The position numbers were made by a program, and so were the translations under genes. Below the pieces are notes generated by a model. That model did no database searches. It had not been told where the DNA came from and saw nothing but the letters and a program-made list of their open reading frames with translations. Positions 18,278-25,905 of a stretch of 38,844 nt of DNA are shown piece after piece (position 1 is the first letter of the stretch; each line of letters begins with the position of its first letter). The DNA comes from Bordetella parapertussis (GTDB taxonomy: Bacteria; Pseudomonadota; Gammaproteobacteria; Burkholderiales; SG8-39): contig CAMAWC010000033.1 in NCBI GenBank assembly GCA_945861875.1, positions 1-38,844 of the forward strand, in the 5' to 3' direction.

Positions 18278-19180
18278 ATGGTCTTTCAGCTATCCCGACT
18301 GCGCTGGCCCGAATTCATGGCCAGGATCGATTCTTCGTCGCGTGTTTTTACCCTGGCGATGGCGACCTCTGTTGTCTTGCACGCGGTACTGCTGTCCCTG
18401 CACTTCAAGTACCCGGACGCGACGCGCCTGAAAAACACGCCGCAAATGCTCGAGGTGGTGCTGGTCAACAGCAAGACCAAATCCCAGCCGGCCAAATCAG
18501 AAGTACAAGCCCAGGCCAATCTCGACGGCGGCGGTAACACCGACCAGAACCGCCGCGCCAGCACGCCGCTGCCGCTGCTCAATGAAACCGAGCGCGGCAC
18601 CGACGTCAAGCGCGCCACCAAAAAAGTGCAGGAACTTGAGGCGGAGCAACAACGCCTGATGACGCAACTCGAGGCCAAGGCGAAAGTGGCTTCTACGACA
18701 GCCAAGCCCGAACCCAGCGTGGAGCCGCAACCGCAGGCCACGGGTGCCGACCTTGCCAACAGCGCGCTCGCCCTGGCGCGCATGCAGGCGCAAATCAACC
18801 GGCGCGTCGAGGAATACAACCAGCGTCCGCGCAAAGAATTCATCGGCGCGCGCGCGCGCGAGTACCGCTTTGCCCAGTATGTCGAGGGCTGGCGCATGAA
18901 GGTCGAGCGCCTTGGCAACGTCAATTACCCGGAGGATGCGCGCGGTCGCCTTTATGGCAGCCTTATCCTGACCGTATCGATCAAGACCGACGGCACGCTC
19001 GATGCGGTCGAGGTCAACCGTTCCTCCGGCCACCAGGTGCTCGACCGGGCGGCCGAGCGCATCGTGCGCATGGCCGCGCCTTATGCGGCCTTCCCCCCCG
19101 ACATCCGCAAGGACACCGACGTGCTGGTCATCACCCGTACCTGGACCTTCGCCCCTGGCGATAAGTTGTTCGGGGAATAG
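18269..19180 (+). CDS. TonB-family energy transducer-like protein
   Basis: This protein of about 303 residues has a single N-terminal membrane helix (about 26-46, VFTLAMATSVVLHAVLLSL) with the conserved histidine typical of TonB/TolA anchors. A periplasmic coiled coil (VQELEAEQQRLMTQLEAKAK) and a C-terminal TonB domain with YPEDARGRLYGSLILTVSI follow. It should span the periplasm and transmit proton-motive energy or contact an outer membrane partner; no ExbB or ExbD gene is nearby. The start is either TTG 18269 or ATG 18278. The TTG fits the duplicated start region, but no ribosome binding site lies close to it. Confidence 0.85.
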   Translation: MSAMVFQLSRLRWPEFMARIDSSSRVFTLAMATSVVLHAVLLSLHFKYPDATRLKNTPQMLEVVLVNSKTKSQPAKSEVQAQANLDGGGNTDQNRRASTPLPLLNETERGTDVKRATKKVQELEAEQQRLMTQLEAKAKVASTTAKPEPSVEPQPQATGADLANSALALARMQAQINRRVEEYNQRPRKEFIGARAREYRFAQYVEGWRMKVERLGNVNYPEDARGRLYGSLILTVSIKTDGTLDAVEVNRSSGHQVLDRAAERIVRMAAPYAAFPPDIRKDTDVLVITRTWTFAPGDKLFGE

Positions 19181-19186
19181 GAGGTG

Positions 19187-19253
19187 ATGATGCCCCGGTG
19201 CGCCGCCAGCGCGCGGCAATGAGCGGGCCGCTGCAATGAACGGACTACTGTGA
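19187..19253 (+). other. chain of three overlapping mini-ORFs between the TonB-family gene and mtgA
   Basis: Right after the TonB-family stop stands AGGAGGTGATGATG, a near-perfect Shine-Dalgarno followed closely by tandem ATGs. The 11-codon frame from 19187 stops at 19220-19222 and overlaps ATG 19219 (ATGA). That 6-codon frame stops at 19237-19239 and overlaps ATG 19236. That 5-codon frame stops at 19251-19253 and overlaps the mtgA GTG at 19250. No peptide is recognised; the chain may couple translation or be a decayed gene remnant. Confidence 0.5.
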
Positions 19254-19957
19254 TGAAATGGCTGCTGCGCGCCTGGAAGCTGTTCAGCTACACCCTCGGT
19301 GCGCTGGTCCTGGCGCTGCTGCTGGTGCAGGCCTGGTTCGGCGCGCACATCCTTTACTGGAAATACCAGCCGCCGGGCAGCACCAGCTTCATGGCTTCGC
19401 GCCTTGAGCAGTTGCGCGGAAAAGACGCCAAGGCGCGCCTTGCCTATATCTGGACCGACTACGCAAAAATTTCGCCCGGCCTCAAACGCGCCATCATTGC
19501 CGCCGAGGACATGAAATTCGTCGACCACGAGGGCTTCGACTGGGAGGGCATCCAGCGCGCTATCGAGAAGAACCAGAAAAAGGGCAAGGCTGTGGCCGGC
19601 GGTTCGACCATTACGCAACAACTGGCCAAGAACCTTTTTCTTTCCGGCGAACGCAGCTACCTGCGTAAGGGCGAGGAGGCGGTCATCACGCTGATGCTCG
19701 AAGCGATCCTCGACAAGCAGCGCATTCTCGAGATCTACCTTAATGTCGCCGAGTGGGGCATAGGCGTGTTTGGTGCCGAGGCTGCGGCGCGGCATTACTA
19801 CGGTGTGAGTGCGACCGCCCTCAACGCCGAGCAGGCGGCTCGTCTCGCCGCCATGCTGCCACGGCCGCAATACTACGATCGCAATCGCGGTTCGGCCTAT
19901 CTTGCCGCGTATTCCGAGACCATTTACGCGCGCATGCCGCAGGCGCAGCTGCCCTAG
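19250..19957 (+). CDS. mtgA: monofunctional biosynthetic peptidoglycan transglycosylase
   Basis: This 235-residue protein polymerises lipid II into glycan strands. It has an N-terminal membrane helix (about 12-30) and a GT51 domain with the catalytic glutamate E86 in AAEDMKFVDHEGFDWEGI and the GGSTITQQLAKNLFL motif. EIYLNVAEWG follows. There is no transpeptidase domain, which defines MtgA against class A penicillin-binding proteins. The GTG at 19250 overlaps a mini-ORF stop; ATG 19253 is the alternative. In related betaproteobacteria aroE often sits just upstream, but here there is only a 69-nt gap. Confidence 0.96.
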   Translation: MMKWLLRAWKLFSYTLGALVLALLLVQAWFGAHILYWKYQPPGSTSFMASRLEQLRGKDAKARLAYIWTDYAKISPGLKRAIIAAEDMKFVDHEGFDWEGIQRAIEKNQKKGKAVAGGSTITQQLAKNLFLSGERSYLRKGEEAVITLMLEAILDKQRILEIYLNVAEWGIGVFGAEAAARHYYGVSATALNAEQAARLAAMLPRPQYYDRNRGSAYLAAYSETIYARMPQAQLP

Positions 19958-20002
19958 CCGCGGCAATTTCACGACGCCATCTGAACGTTAGGGCGTTACG
20001 CG

Positions 20003-20020
20003 AGCGCCTGGCAGGGCGCT
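20003..20020. terminator. hairpin in the mtgA-mgtE spacer
   Basis: AGCGCC-TGGCAG-GGCGCT forms a 6-bp GC-rich stem 45 nt after the mtgA stop. No T-run follows, so it is a weak terminator candidate or simply a structured leader. Confidence 0.3.
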
Positions 20021-20053
20021 ACCGCGGGGAAATGCTTCGCCGGCCCGACATCG

Positions 20054-20064
20054 ACTGCTACAAT
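20054..20064 (+). promoter_or_regulatory. possible extended -10 promoter of mgtE
   Basis: TGCTACAAT contains a TACAAT -10 hexamer (20059-20064) with the extended TG-N element upstream. The -35 (TTCGCC, 20036-20041, 17-bp spacer) is weak. It lies about 45 nt before the GTG start. Confidence 0.4.
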
Positions 20065-20109
20065 CGGCTGCCCCCGACGCCGCTTTGAGCATGGCTTAGC
20101 GAAACCTTC

Positions 20110-21555
20110 GTGACCACCGAAACCACACAGCGCAAGGAACTGGAAGACCTGCAGCAGGACCTGCGCGCAGTGCAGGAACTGCTGCGCCGCCAGCGCCTGG
20201 TCGAGGTGCTGGTGCAGCGCCAGGACATGCCGCGGCACGACCTCGTCGAGTCGATGGTGCACAAGCAGCACTTCGCCGAGCTGCGCGCCAAGCTCGACGA
20301 GATGCACGACGCCGATGTCGCCTACATCCTCGAAGCGCTGCCGCACGAGGAGCGGCTGGTGCTGTGGGACCTGGTAAAGGCCGAGCGCGACGGCGAGATC
20401 CTGCTCGAAGTCTCCGACGGCGTGCGCGAGACGCTGATCAAGAGCATGGATACCGAGGAGCTCGTTGCCGCGACCGAGCAACTCGATGCCGATGAAATCG
20501 CCGATCTTGCCCCCGACCTGCCCGAGGAGGTCATCGAGGATGTTTTCGAGTCGCTGCCGGCCGAGGAGCGCGAGCAGCTGCGCGAGGCGATGTCTTATCC
20601 GGAGGGCTCGGTCGGCGCGCTGATGGATTTTGACCCGGTCAGCGTGCGCGACGATGTCACCCTTGAGGTGGTGACGCGCTATTTGCGCCGTTTTGACGAA
20701 CTGCCCGACAACACCGACCAGATTTTCGTGGTCGACCGGGACGACAACCTAAAAGGCGTGCTGCCGATCAGCAAGCTCATTGTCTCCGAGCTTGATGATC
20801 CGGTGAGCAAGCTGATGAGCACGGATGTCGTGTCGCTCTACCCGGATGACAAGGCGCAGGAGGCGGCACAGGCGTTCGCCCGCTATGACCTGATATCGGC
20901 GGCGGTGGTGGATGAACAGGGCAGGCTGGTGGGCCGCGTGACGGTGGCGTCGGTGGTGGACTTCATGCGCGAACAAAGCGAGACCACCGCCTTGCGTGAA
21001 GGCGGCTTGCGCGAGGAAGAGGATATTTTTGCCTCGGTATGGGATAGCGTGAAAAACCGCTGGGCCTGGCTGGCCGTCAACCTGGTGACCGCCTTTGTCG
21101 CCTCGCGTGTGATCGGCGCCTTCGAGGGCTCAATCGCCAAGCTGGTGGCGCTGGCGGCGCTGATGCCCATCGTCGCGGGCATCGGTGGCAACTCGGGCAA
21201 CCAGACCACCACCATGATCGTGCGCGCTTTCGCACTGGGGCAGATACAGTTCGAACAGGCGCGCAAACTGTTTCGCAAAGAGCTCGGTGTGGCGCTGGTA
21301 AACGGCCTGCTCTGGGGTGGCATTCTGGGCCTTGCGGCCTGGTGGCTTTATGACAGCATGCAGCTGGGCCTGGTGATGACCGCCGCGATGACCCTCAACC
21401 TGATGCTCGCGGCGATTGTCGGGGTGATGATCCCGTTGGCCATGGTAAAACTGGGTCGTGATCCGGCCATCGGCTCCTCGGTCATGCTCACCGCCTGCAC
21501 AGACAGCGGCGGGTTTTTCATTTTTCTCGGGCTGGCTACCCTGTTCCTGCTGTGA
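20110..21555 (+). CDS. mgtE: magnesium transporter MgtE
   Basis: This 481-residue protein has all MgtE parts. The N-terminal superhelical domain has acidic Mg-sensing character (LPEEVIEDVFESLPAEEREQL). The tandem CBS domains cover about 160-290, and the five-helix pore domain begins near 317. The signature GIGGNSGNQT is present, and the C-terminal DSGGFFIFLGLATLFLL ends in the last helix. MgtE is a Mg2+-gated Mg2+ channel of the inner membrane. It starts at GTG. No M-box riboswitch architecture is evident in the 152-nt leader. Confidence 0.96.
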   Translation: MTTETTQRKELEDLQQDLRAVQELLRRQRLVEVLVQRQDMPRHDLVESMVHKQHFAELRAKLDEMHDADVAYILEALPHEERLVLWDLVKAERDGEILLEVSDGVRETLIKSMDTEELVAATEQLDADEIADLAPDLPEEVIEDVFESLPAEEREQLREAMSYPEGSVGALMDFDPVSVRDDVTLEVVTRYLRRFDELPDNTDQIFVVDRDDNLKGVLPISKLIVSELDDPVSKLMSTDVVSLYPDDKAQEAAQAFARYDLISAAVVDEQGRLVGRVTVASVVDFMREQSETTALREGGLREEEDIFASVWDSVKNRWAWLAVNLVTAFVASRVIGAFEGSIAKLVALAALMPIVAGIGGNSGNQTTTMIVRAFALGQIQFEQARKLFRKELGVALVNGLLWGGILGLAAWWLYDSMQLGLVMTAAMTLNLMLAAIVGVMIPLAMVKLGRDPAIGSSVMLTACTDSGGFFIFLGLATLFLL

Positions 21556-21599
21556 GGGGGTAAGATTCGCCGACGCTAAAAACGAAAAAAGAGGGAATC

Positions 21600-22025
21600 A
21601 TGCTCACGGAGTTCAAGGAATTTGCAATGCGCGGCAATGTCATCGACCTCGCGGTCGGTGTGGTGATAGGCGCGGCCTTTGGCAAGATCGTCGATTCATT
21701 GGTCAAGGACGTGATCATGCCGCCCATCGGCCTGGCCCTCGGCAAGGTGGATTTTGCCAACCTGTTCATCGTCATGAAAGACGGTGCGACTGCCGGGCCC
21801 TACGCCACGGTGGCCGACGCGGCCAAGGCCGGCGCCGTGACGCTCAACCTCGGGCTGTTTGTCAACACGTTGATCTCGTTTGTCATTGTCGCCTTTGCCA
21901 TTTTCATGACGGTAAAGGTGATCAACCGGCTCAAGCGCGAAGAGGCCGCGGCTCCCGCGGCCCCGCCCGCGCCGTCCGAGGAAGTGTTGCTGCTGCGTGA
22001 GATCCGCGACGCGCTGAAAAAATAA
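21600..22025 (+). CDS. mscL: large-conductance mechanosensitive channel MscL
   Basis: This 141-residue inner-membrane channel opens under high membrane tension to release solutes during osmotic downshock. The N-terminus [30 protein letters not shown] is the family hallmark and forms the first pore helix. The second helix spans about 80-105, and a charged C-terminal bundle ([15 protein letters not shown]) ends the protein. The start ATG has a GAGGG ribosome binding site. It follows mgtE by 44 nt and is convergent with hemL across a 20-nt gap. Confidence 0.97.
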   Translation: MLTEFKEFAMRGNVIDLAVGVVIGAAFGKIVDSLVKDVIMPPIGLALGKVDFANLFIVMKDGATAGPYATVADAAKAGAVTLNLGLFVNTLISFVIVAFAIFMTVKVINRLKREEAAAPAAPPAPSEEVLLLREIRDALKK

Positions 22026-22045
22026 TACCGCGCAGGCGGTGACGT

Positions 22046-23338
22046 TCAGCCCGGTGTCGCCTGCATTTGCGCAAACACCGCTTCTGCGGCGGCCACGGTC
22101 GCTGCGATGTCGCCCGGCGTATGTGCGGCCGAAACAAAACCGGCCTCATATGCCGACGGGGCGAAATAGACGCCGCGGTCGAGCATGGCGTGAAAGAACC
22201 GGTTGAAGCTGTCCTTGTCGCTTTGCATCACCTCGGCAAAGGACTGCGGCACCGCCGCACTGAAATAAATCCCGAACATGCCGCCTATGGCTTGCGCCGA
22301 AAAAGCAATGCCGTGTTTTTTTGCCGCCTTGCCCAACCCTTCGGTCAGCGACTTCGTGCTGCTTTCCAGGCGATCAAAGAATCCCGGTACGGCAACGGCC
22401 TTGAGCGTGGCAAGACCGGCGGCCACCGCCACCGGATTGCCCGACAGCGTCCCGGCCTGGTAGACCGGCCCGAGCGGGGCGATTTTTTGCATGATGTCGC
22501 GGCGGCCGCCGAAGGCGCCGACCGGCATGCCGCCGCCGATTACCTTGCCCAGTGTGGTGAGGTCGGGCGTGATGCCGTAGCGCGCCTGCGCGCCGCCCAG
22601 GGCAACGCGAAACCCGGTCATCACTTCGTCGAAAATCAGCACGGCACCGTGTTTGGTGCACAGCGCGCGCAACGCCGCAAGAAACTGCGGCGTCGGCGCC
22701 ACCAGGTTCATGTTACCGGCGACCGGCTCGACAATCACCGCGGCGATATTGGCGCCATTTTGCGCAAAGCAGGCCTCGAGTTCGGCGACATCGTTGTAGG
22801 CGAGCACCGTGGTATGCGCGACGGTTTCCGGCGGCACACCGGCCGAGCTCGGCTGGCCGAGGGTGAGCGCGCCCGAACCGGCCTTGACCAGCATGGCGTC
22901 ACCGTGGCCGTGGTAACAGCCCTCGAACTTGACCAGGCCGGAACGGCCGGTAAAGCCGCGCGCGAGGCGCACCGCGCTCATCGTTGCCTCGGTGCCCGAG
23001 CTCACCAGGCGCACCATTTCCATGCTGGGCACCAGGCGGCACAGCGTTTCAGCCATGTCGATCTCGATTTCGGTGGGCGCGCCAAAGGACAGCCCATGTA
23101 CCGCCCGCTCCTGTACCGCGGCAAGCACATCGGGGTGGGCGTGACCGAGGATCATCGGCCCCCAGGAGCCGACGTAGTCGATGTACTTGCGGCCATCGGC
23201 GTCCCAGACGTGGGCGCCGGCGCCGCGCGTAAAAAAGCGCGGTGTGCCGCCAACCGAGCGAAAGGCGCGGACCGGCGAATTGACCCCGCCGGGGATGGTG
23301 CGCTGGGCGCGTTCGAACAAGGATTCGTTCTTAGTCAT
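22046..23338 (-). CDS. hemL: glutamate-1-semialdehyde 2,1-aminomutase
   Basis: This 430-residue PLP enzyme makes 5-aminolevulinate in the C5 haem pathway. It begins [22 protein letters not shown], and the PLP lysine is K265 in [17 protein letters not shown], the same position as in E. coli. The substrate-binding EGCYHGHGD and [10 protein letters not shown] motifs are intact. ATG 23338 is preferred over ATG 23353 because it matches the family start and the duplicated copy upstream. Neither has a ribosome binding site. The first 18 codons are repeated 124 bp upstream, creating an upstream ORF that ends inside this gene's start. thiE and thiD lie upstream on the same strand. Confidence 0.97.
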   Translation of the reverse strand: MTKNESLFERAQRTIPGGVNSPVRAFRSVGGTPRFFTRGAGAHVWDADGRKYIDYVGSWGPMILGHAHPDVLAAVQERAVHGLSFGAPTEIEIDMAETLCRLVPSMEMVRLVSSGTEATMSAVRLARGFTGRSGLVKFEGCYHGHGDAMLVKAGSGALTLGQPSSAGVPPETVAHTTVLAYNDVAELEACFAQNGANIAAVIVEPVAGNMNLVAPTPQFLAALRALCTKHGAVLIFDEVMTGFRVALGGAQARYGITPDLTTLGKVIGGGMPVGAFGGRRDIMQKIAPLGPVYQAGTLSGNPVAVAAGLATLKAVAVPGFFDRLESSTKSLTEGLGKAAKKHGIAFSAQAIGGMFGIYFSAAVPQSFAEVMQSDKDSFNRFFHAMLDRGVYFAPSAYEAGFVSAAHTPGDIAATVAAAEAVFAQMQATPG

Positions 23339-23346
23339 GGCAGGAA
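23283..23346 (-). repeat. hemL start duplication, copy A (within hemL)
   Basis: This 64-bp segment covers the first 18 codons of hemL and 8 nt upstream. It is repeated at 23407-23470 with 61 of 64 identical positions. The offset is 124 bp, not a multiple of three, so the two reading frames differ. Confidence 0.95.
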
Positions 23347-23462
23347 GGTCCATTCAAACCAATTTGGGGGATAAACAAGGGGGCGTGCCCCCTTGTTCCA
23401 TCGGGAACCCCGCCGGGGATGGTGCGCTGGGCGCGTTCGAACAAGGATTCGTTTTTGGTCAT
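23331..23462 (-). CDS. 43-codon upstream ORF made by the hemL duplication
   Basis: The copy B ATG opens a frame that encodes the first 18 HemL residues ([18 protein letters not shown]) and then leaves the HemL frame through the inserted palindromic segment. It ends in ...SCHD with TAA at 23331-23333, five bases inside hemL (whose ATG is 23336-23338). It overlaps the hemL start by 8 nt, so translation of the upstream ORF would deliver ribosomes to the hemL start. Whether it is translated is unknown; no ribosome binding site is evident. It could be a regulatory leader or merely a by-product of the duplication. Confidence 0.4.
   Translation of the reverse strand: MTKNESLFERAQRTIPGGVPDGTRGHAPLFIPQIGLNGPSCHD
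23374..23397. terminator. 10-bp perfect hairpin inside the hemL leader
   Basis: AACAAGGGGG-CGTG-CCCCCTTGTT is a perfect 10-bp stem with a 4-nt loop, 36 nt upstream of the hemL ATG. On the minus strand it is followed by TATCC rather than a full T-run. It could attenuate transcription into hemL or be part of a small mobile palindrome. Confidence 0.5.
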
Positions 23463-23470
23463 GGTAGGAA
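23407..23470 (-). repeat. hemL start duplication, copy B (upstream of hemL)
   Basis: This is the second copy of the 64-bp hemL start. It differs from copy A at three positions, one of them in the wobble of a Lys codon. It is separated from copy A by 60 bp that carry the palindrome. Confidence 0.95.
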
Positions 23471-23582
23471 AGCAGTCGTTTCGGGATTAGGGAAAATATG
23501 CTTAAGAAGTCTGCGCGCGTTCTCTTTCATCCGGGCAGACCTGCTGGAAAGCCGCGCCAGTCGGGCGTTTCCAGCCATTGCC

Positions 23583-23588
23583 ATTATA
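23583..23588 (-). promoter_or_regulatory. candidate -10 box for hemL
   Basis: The minus strand carries a perfect TATAAT. The best -35 at 17-bp spacing (AACCTG) is poor. If used, transcripts would start near 23576 and carry the upstream ORF and hairpin in a leader of about 240 nt. Confidence 0.4.
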
Positions 23589-23646
23589 AAGGCAGTTGCG
23601 CCGGACAGGTTGCGCTGCTGCGCAAGATCACCCCGGGCGCAGGGTA

Positions 23647-24327
23647 TTACGCCGGCGCGTCGGCGGCCAGCGGCCGGCTTGCGGCGAAAATGGCGTTGAA
23701 CTGCCCGATACGCTCGGCGATATCCGGCGCGTCAAACAGATCGCTGATCACCGCCACCGCATCGGCGCCGGCGGCAACCACTTGCGCGGCGTTGTTGTGG
23801 GTGATGCCGCCGATGGCGACGATGGGCAGGCCGAATTCTCGGCGCAAGGCCGAGAGCATTTCCAGCTGGGCGCGGACCGCGCCGGGCTTGGTCGAAGAGG
23901 GAAAGATACTGCCAAAAGCGACGTAGTCCGCCCCGGCCGCTTTGGCGTTACGGGCGAGTCCGGCGCGATTGTAGCAGGATGCGCCCAGCAGGCGGCGCGG
24001 ACCGAGCGCTTCACGCGCCGCGGCAAGATCGCCGTCTTCGGCGCCAAGGTGCACGCCGCTGGCGTCTATTTCGATGGCCAGGGCGAGGTCGTCATTGATG
24101 ATGAGGGGCACGCCGGCTTCACGGCACAGCGGCAGGATGGCCTCGGCCTGTTCGCGCCTGAGGCGCAACCCGGCGGTTTTGTTGCGGTACTGCAGCAGGG
24201 TAATACCGCCGGCAATGGCTTGGCTGACGCGCGCGACCAGCACCGCGGTGTCGATCTGGTCGGGGGTGATGGCGTAGAGGCCGCGCACGAGACGCTGGGC
24301 TTGGGACGGGGAACTTGGGGTGGCCAT
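23647..24327 (-). CDS. thiE: thiamine-phosphate synthase
   Basis: This 226-residue TIM-barrel enzyme joins HMP-pyrophosphate with the thiazole phosphate to form thiamine phosphate. It has GLYAITPD at the first strand, LLQYRNK with the pyrophosphate-binding lysine, LIINDDLALAIEIDASGVHLG, GSIFPSSTK and the C-terminal VAIGGITHNNAAQV phosphate loop. It lies 68 nt after thiD on the same strand; that gap holds a small AGGCC-TTTT-GGCCT hairpin on the minus strand. thiD-thiE-hemL is a recurrent betaproteobacterial order. Confidence 0.96.
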   Translation of the reverse strand: MATPSSPSQAQRLVRGLYAITPDQIDTAVLVARVSQAIAGGITLLQYRNKTAGLRLRREQAEAILPLCREAGVPLIINDDLALAIEIDASGVHLGAEDGDLAAAREALGPRRLLGASCYNRAGLARNAKAAGADYVAFGSIFPSSTKPGAVRAQLEMLSALRREFGLPIVAIGGITHNNAAQVVAAGADAVAVISDLFDAPDIAERIGQFNAIFAASRPLAADAPA

Positions 24328-24395
24328 GATTGTGCTCGGTAAGGTCGCGCGGCCAGGCCAAAAGGCCTAAGGGGCGGGGTGCGAAGAGTGCGGAT

Positions 24396-25229
24396 TCAGG
24401 TTTCGTCGGGTGCGGCGGCGTTCTTGTCTTCCATGTCGCGCGCCCAGAAAAAACGGTCGGGAATGTGCTGTCCCATGCCGGGGCGAAAGGCTGAGGCGAG
24501 CGACTGCCAGGTGTATTCCTGCGCCTCGTGCACCGCTTCGGGAATATCGAGGCCGTTGGCGACGGTCGCGGCAATGGCTGACGCGAGGGTGCAGCCCGAG
24601 CCGTGGTAACTCCCGGGCAGCCGTTCCCAACTTTCAGCGCGCACCAAGCCGTCGGGGCCGTACAAGGTGTTGACCACCTGGGTCGTATTCTCGTGGGTGC
24701 CGGTAATCAACACGTATTCGGCGCCCATCTCGAGCAGGCGCCGGGCGCATTCGTCCAGCGAGATGTCCTCGTCATCCTCCTGCGCCAGGCAGCGCGCCTC
24801 GAGGCTGTTGGGCGTGAGGAGGGTGGTTTGCGGCACCAGCAGGTCGCGCAGGGCGGAAATCATGTCGTCGGTGGCCATTTCATCGCCGCGGCCGGATGCG
24901 AGCACCGGGTCGAGGATGAGCGGCACGTCCGGATAGTCGGACACCACCTCGGCGATCGCGGTGATGTTCTCGACGCTACCCAGCAGGCCGATCTTGAAGG
25001 CCGCAACCGGCATGTCTTCAAGCACCAGGCGGGCCTGGTCGGCGACCCAGTCCGAGTCTATGGGCAGGATGTCGTCCACCCCGGCGGTATCCTGTACGGT
25101 GATGGCGGTAATCACCGACAAGGCATGACAGCCCATCGAGGATAGGGTCATGATGTCGGCCTGGATGCCGGCGCCGCCCGAGGGATCGCTCGCGGCGAAT
25201 GATAGTACGACGGGCGGGGAGGATGGCAT
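24396..25229 (-). CDS. thiD: hydroxymethylpyrimidine/phosphomethylpyrimidine kinase
   Basis: This 277-residue ribokinase-fold enzyme phosphorylates HMP to HMP-P and HMP-PP for thiamine synthesis. It has the N-terminal SFAASDPSGGAGIQADIMT, LDPVLASGRGD, and the C-terminal GSGCTLASAIAA with the anion hole and catalytic region. The C-terminal tail ends in a short Asp/Asn/Ala-rich extension. The gene is divergent from the rubredoxin gene across a 279-bp spacer that contains a MITE-like element. I looked for a TPP riboswitch in its leader and did not see the CTGAGA or the GAACCTGA-type cores. Confidence 0.96.
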   Translation of the reverse strand: MPSSPPVVLSFAASDPSGGAGIQADIMTLSSMGCHALSVITAITVQDTAGVDDILPIDSDWVADQARLVLEDMPVAAFKIGLLGSVENITAIAEVVSDYPDVPLILDPVLASGRGDEMATDDMISALRDLLVPQTTLLTPNSLEARCLAQEDDEDISLDECARRLLEMGAEYVLITGTHENTTQVVNTLYGPDGLVRAESWERLPGSYHGSGCTLASAIAATVANGLDIPEAVHEAQEYTWQSLASAFRPGMGQHIPDRFFWARDMEDKNAAAPDET

Positions 25230-25377
25230 GCTGGGCGGCTGGGAAAGAGGTGGTTTTTGCGCAGGGTCGGCAGGGCACCCATTGGCTCGAAGAATCCGAC
25301 AGTCCGGGGGGGCGAAGGGCCCGAACCAAACCTAGAAGCTTTAAGAGCAACAAGGTAAGATGCCTGGGCCATTCTAA

Positions 25378-25491
25378 CAGGGTGTTGAAAAAGGGGGCGA
25401 TGCCCCTTTTAGATTCCCCAAGTCGGAAGCCGCCGGGGGAATCATGCATATCGTTCGCGACTGTGCCCCCACGGTATTTTTCAACCGCCTG
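25378..25491. mobile_element. 114-bp MITE-like element between thiD and the rubredoxin gene
   Basis: The ends are inverted repeats: CAGGGTGTTGAAAAA (25378-25392) and, as the reverse complement of the right end (25477-25491), CAGGCGGTTGAAAAA, identical at 13 of 15 positions. Next to the left end lies a stem AAAAGGGG-GCGATG-CCCCTTTT (25389-25410) that could end transcription on either strand. There is no coding capacity. No convincing target-site duplication is visible, so it may be old. The ends resemble those of insertion sequences found widely in proteobacteria; the family is not assigned. Confidence 0.6.
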
Positions 25492-25508
25492 CCAACTTAC
25501 GCCTGCAT

Positions 25509-25691
25509 ATGACCGTCACCACCGAATACAAGACCTGGATGTGCCTGATCTGCGGCTGGATCTACGATGAACAAGCCGGCCTGCCCGACGAGGGCATTCC
25601 GCCCGGAACGCGCTGGGAGGATGTGCCGATGAACTGGACCTGTCCGGAGTGCGGTGCGCGCAAGGACGATTTCGAATTGGTGGAAGTCTGA
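25509..25691 (+). CDS. rubA: rubredoxin
   Basis: This 60-residue electron carrier binds one iron through four cysteines in two CxxC(G) knuckles: C12-LI-C15-G and C45-PE-C48-G. The aromatic core (W10, Y19, W36, W43) and the PPGTRWEDVP segment are typical. Rubredoxins deliver electrons to alkane hydroxylases, to peroxide- or superoxide-detoxifying enzymes, or in other one-electron reactions; the partner is not in this window. Its ATG lies 18 nt after the end of the MITE-like element, which must therefore supply or border its promoter. A GC-rich hairpin overlaps the stop codon region (about 25689-25713). Confidence 0.95.
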   Translation: MTVTTEYKTWMCLICGWIYDEQAGLPDEGIPPGTRWEDVPMNWTCPECGARKDDFELVEV

Positions 25692-25783
25692 CCGGCGGGC
25701 TCCGCCGCGGTCACGAAATCGCGCCGCCAGTGCGCGGCGGGCATAGGCTGATATTCCGCCTGAAAAACGCTTTGCAACGGTTT

Positions 25784-25824
25784 GTTTTGCCGTGCTATAG
25801 GCGTATAGTTTCCTGCGATAATAG
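25784..25824 (+). promoter_or_regulatory. candidate promoter(s) of the pil chemosensory cluster
   Basis: Two overlapping candidates stand 82-120 nt before pilG. TTGTTT (25784-25789) and TATAGT (25806-25811) are 16 bp apart. Slightly downstream, TGCGATAAT gives an extended -10 (GATAAT 25819-25824). The remaining spacer from the rubredoxin stop is GC-rich and contains no gene. Confidence 0.35.
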
Positions 25825-25905
25825 AACCCTGTCATAGGTCCTTAGGGACGGGCGCCTGCGACCGCTTCAGCAGCGCGCGCAGTGGCCGCAAGAGGGACGA
25901 GAGTA

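Larger units (their letters stand above)
23339..23646. other. 308-bp leader/spacer between thiE and hemL
   Basis: From the hemL side this stretch holds the 60-bp insert with its palindrome, copy B of the hemL start, and about 176 bp of unique sequence running up to the thiE stop. On the minus strand a TATAAT hexamer stands at fwd 23583-23588. I see no further gene in it. Confidence 0.7.

Noticed and set aside
19958-20109. Possible M-box magnesium riboswitch before mgtE
   Set aside because: The 152-nt leader has only one short hairpin and none of the long conserved M-box helices.
22067-23374. 435-codon plus-strand frame opposite hemL
   Set aside because: Antisense shadow; the translation is Arg/His/Gly-rich with no domain.
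25230-25377. Possible TPP riboswitch upstream of thiD
   Set aside because: The conserved CTGAGA and GAACCTGA-type elements are absent, and part of the leader is occupied by the MITE-like element.
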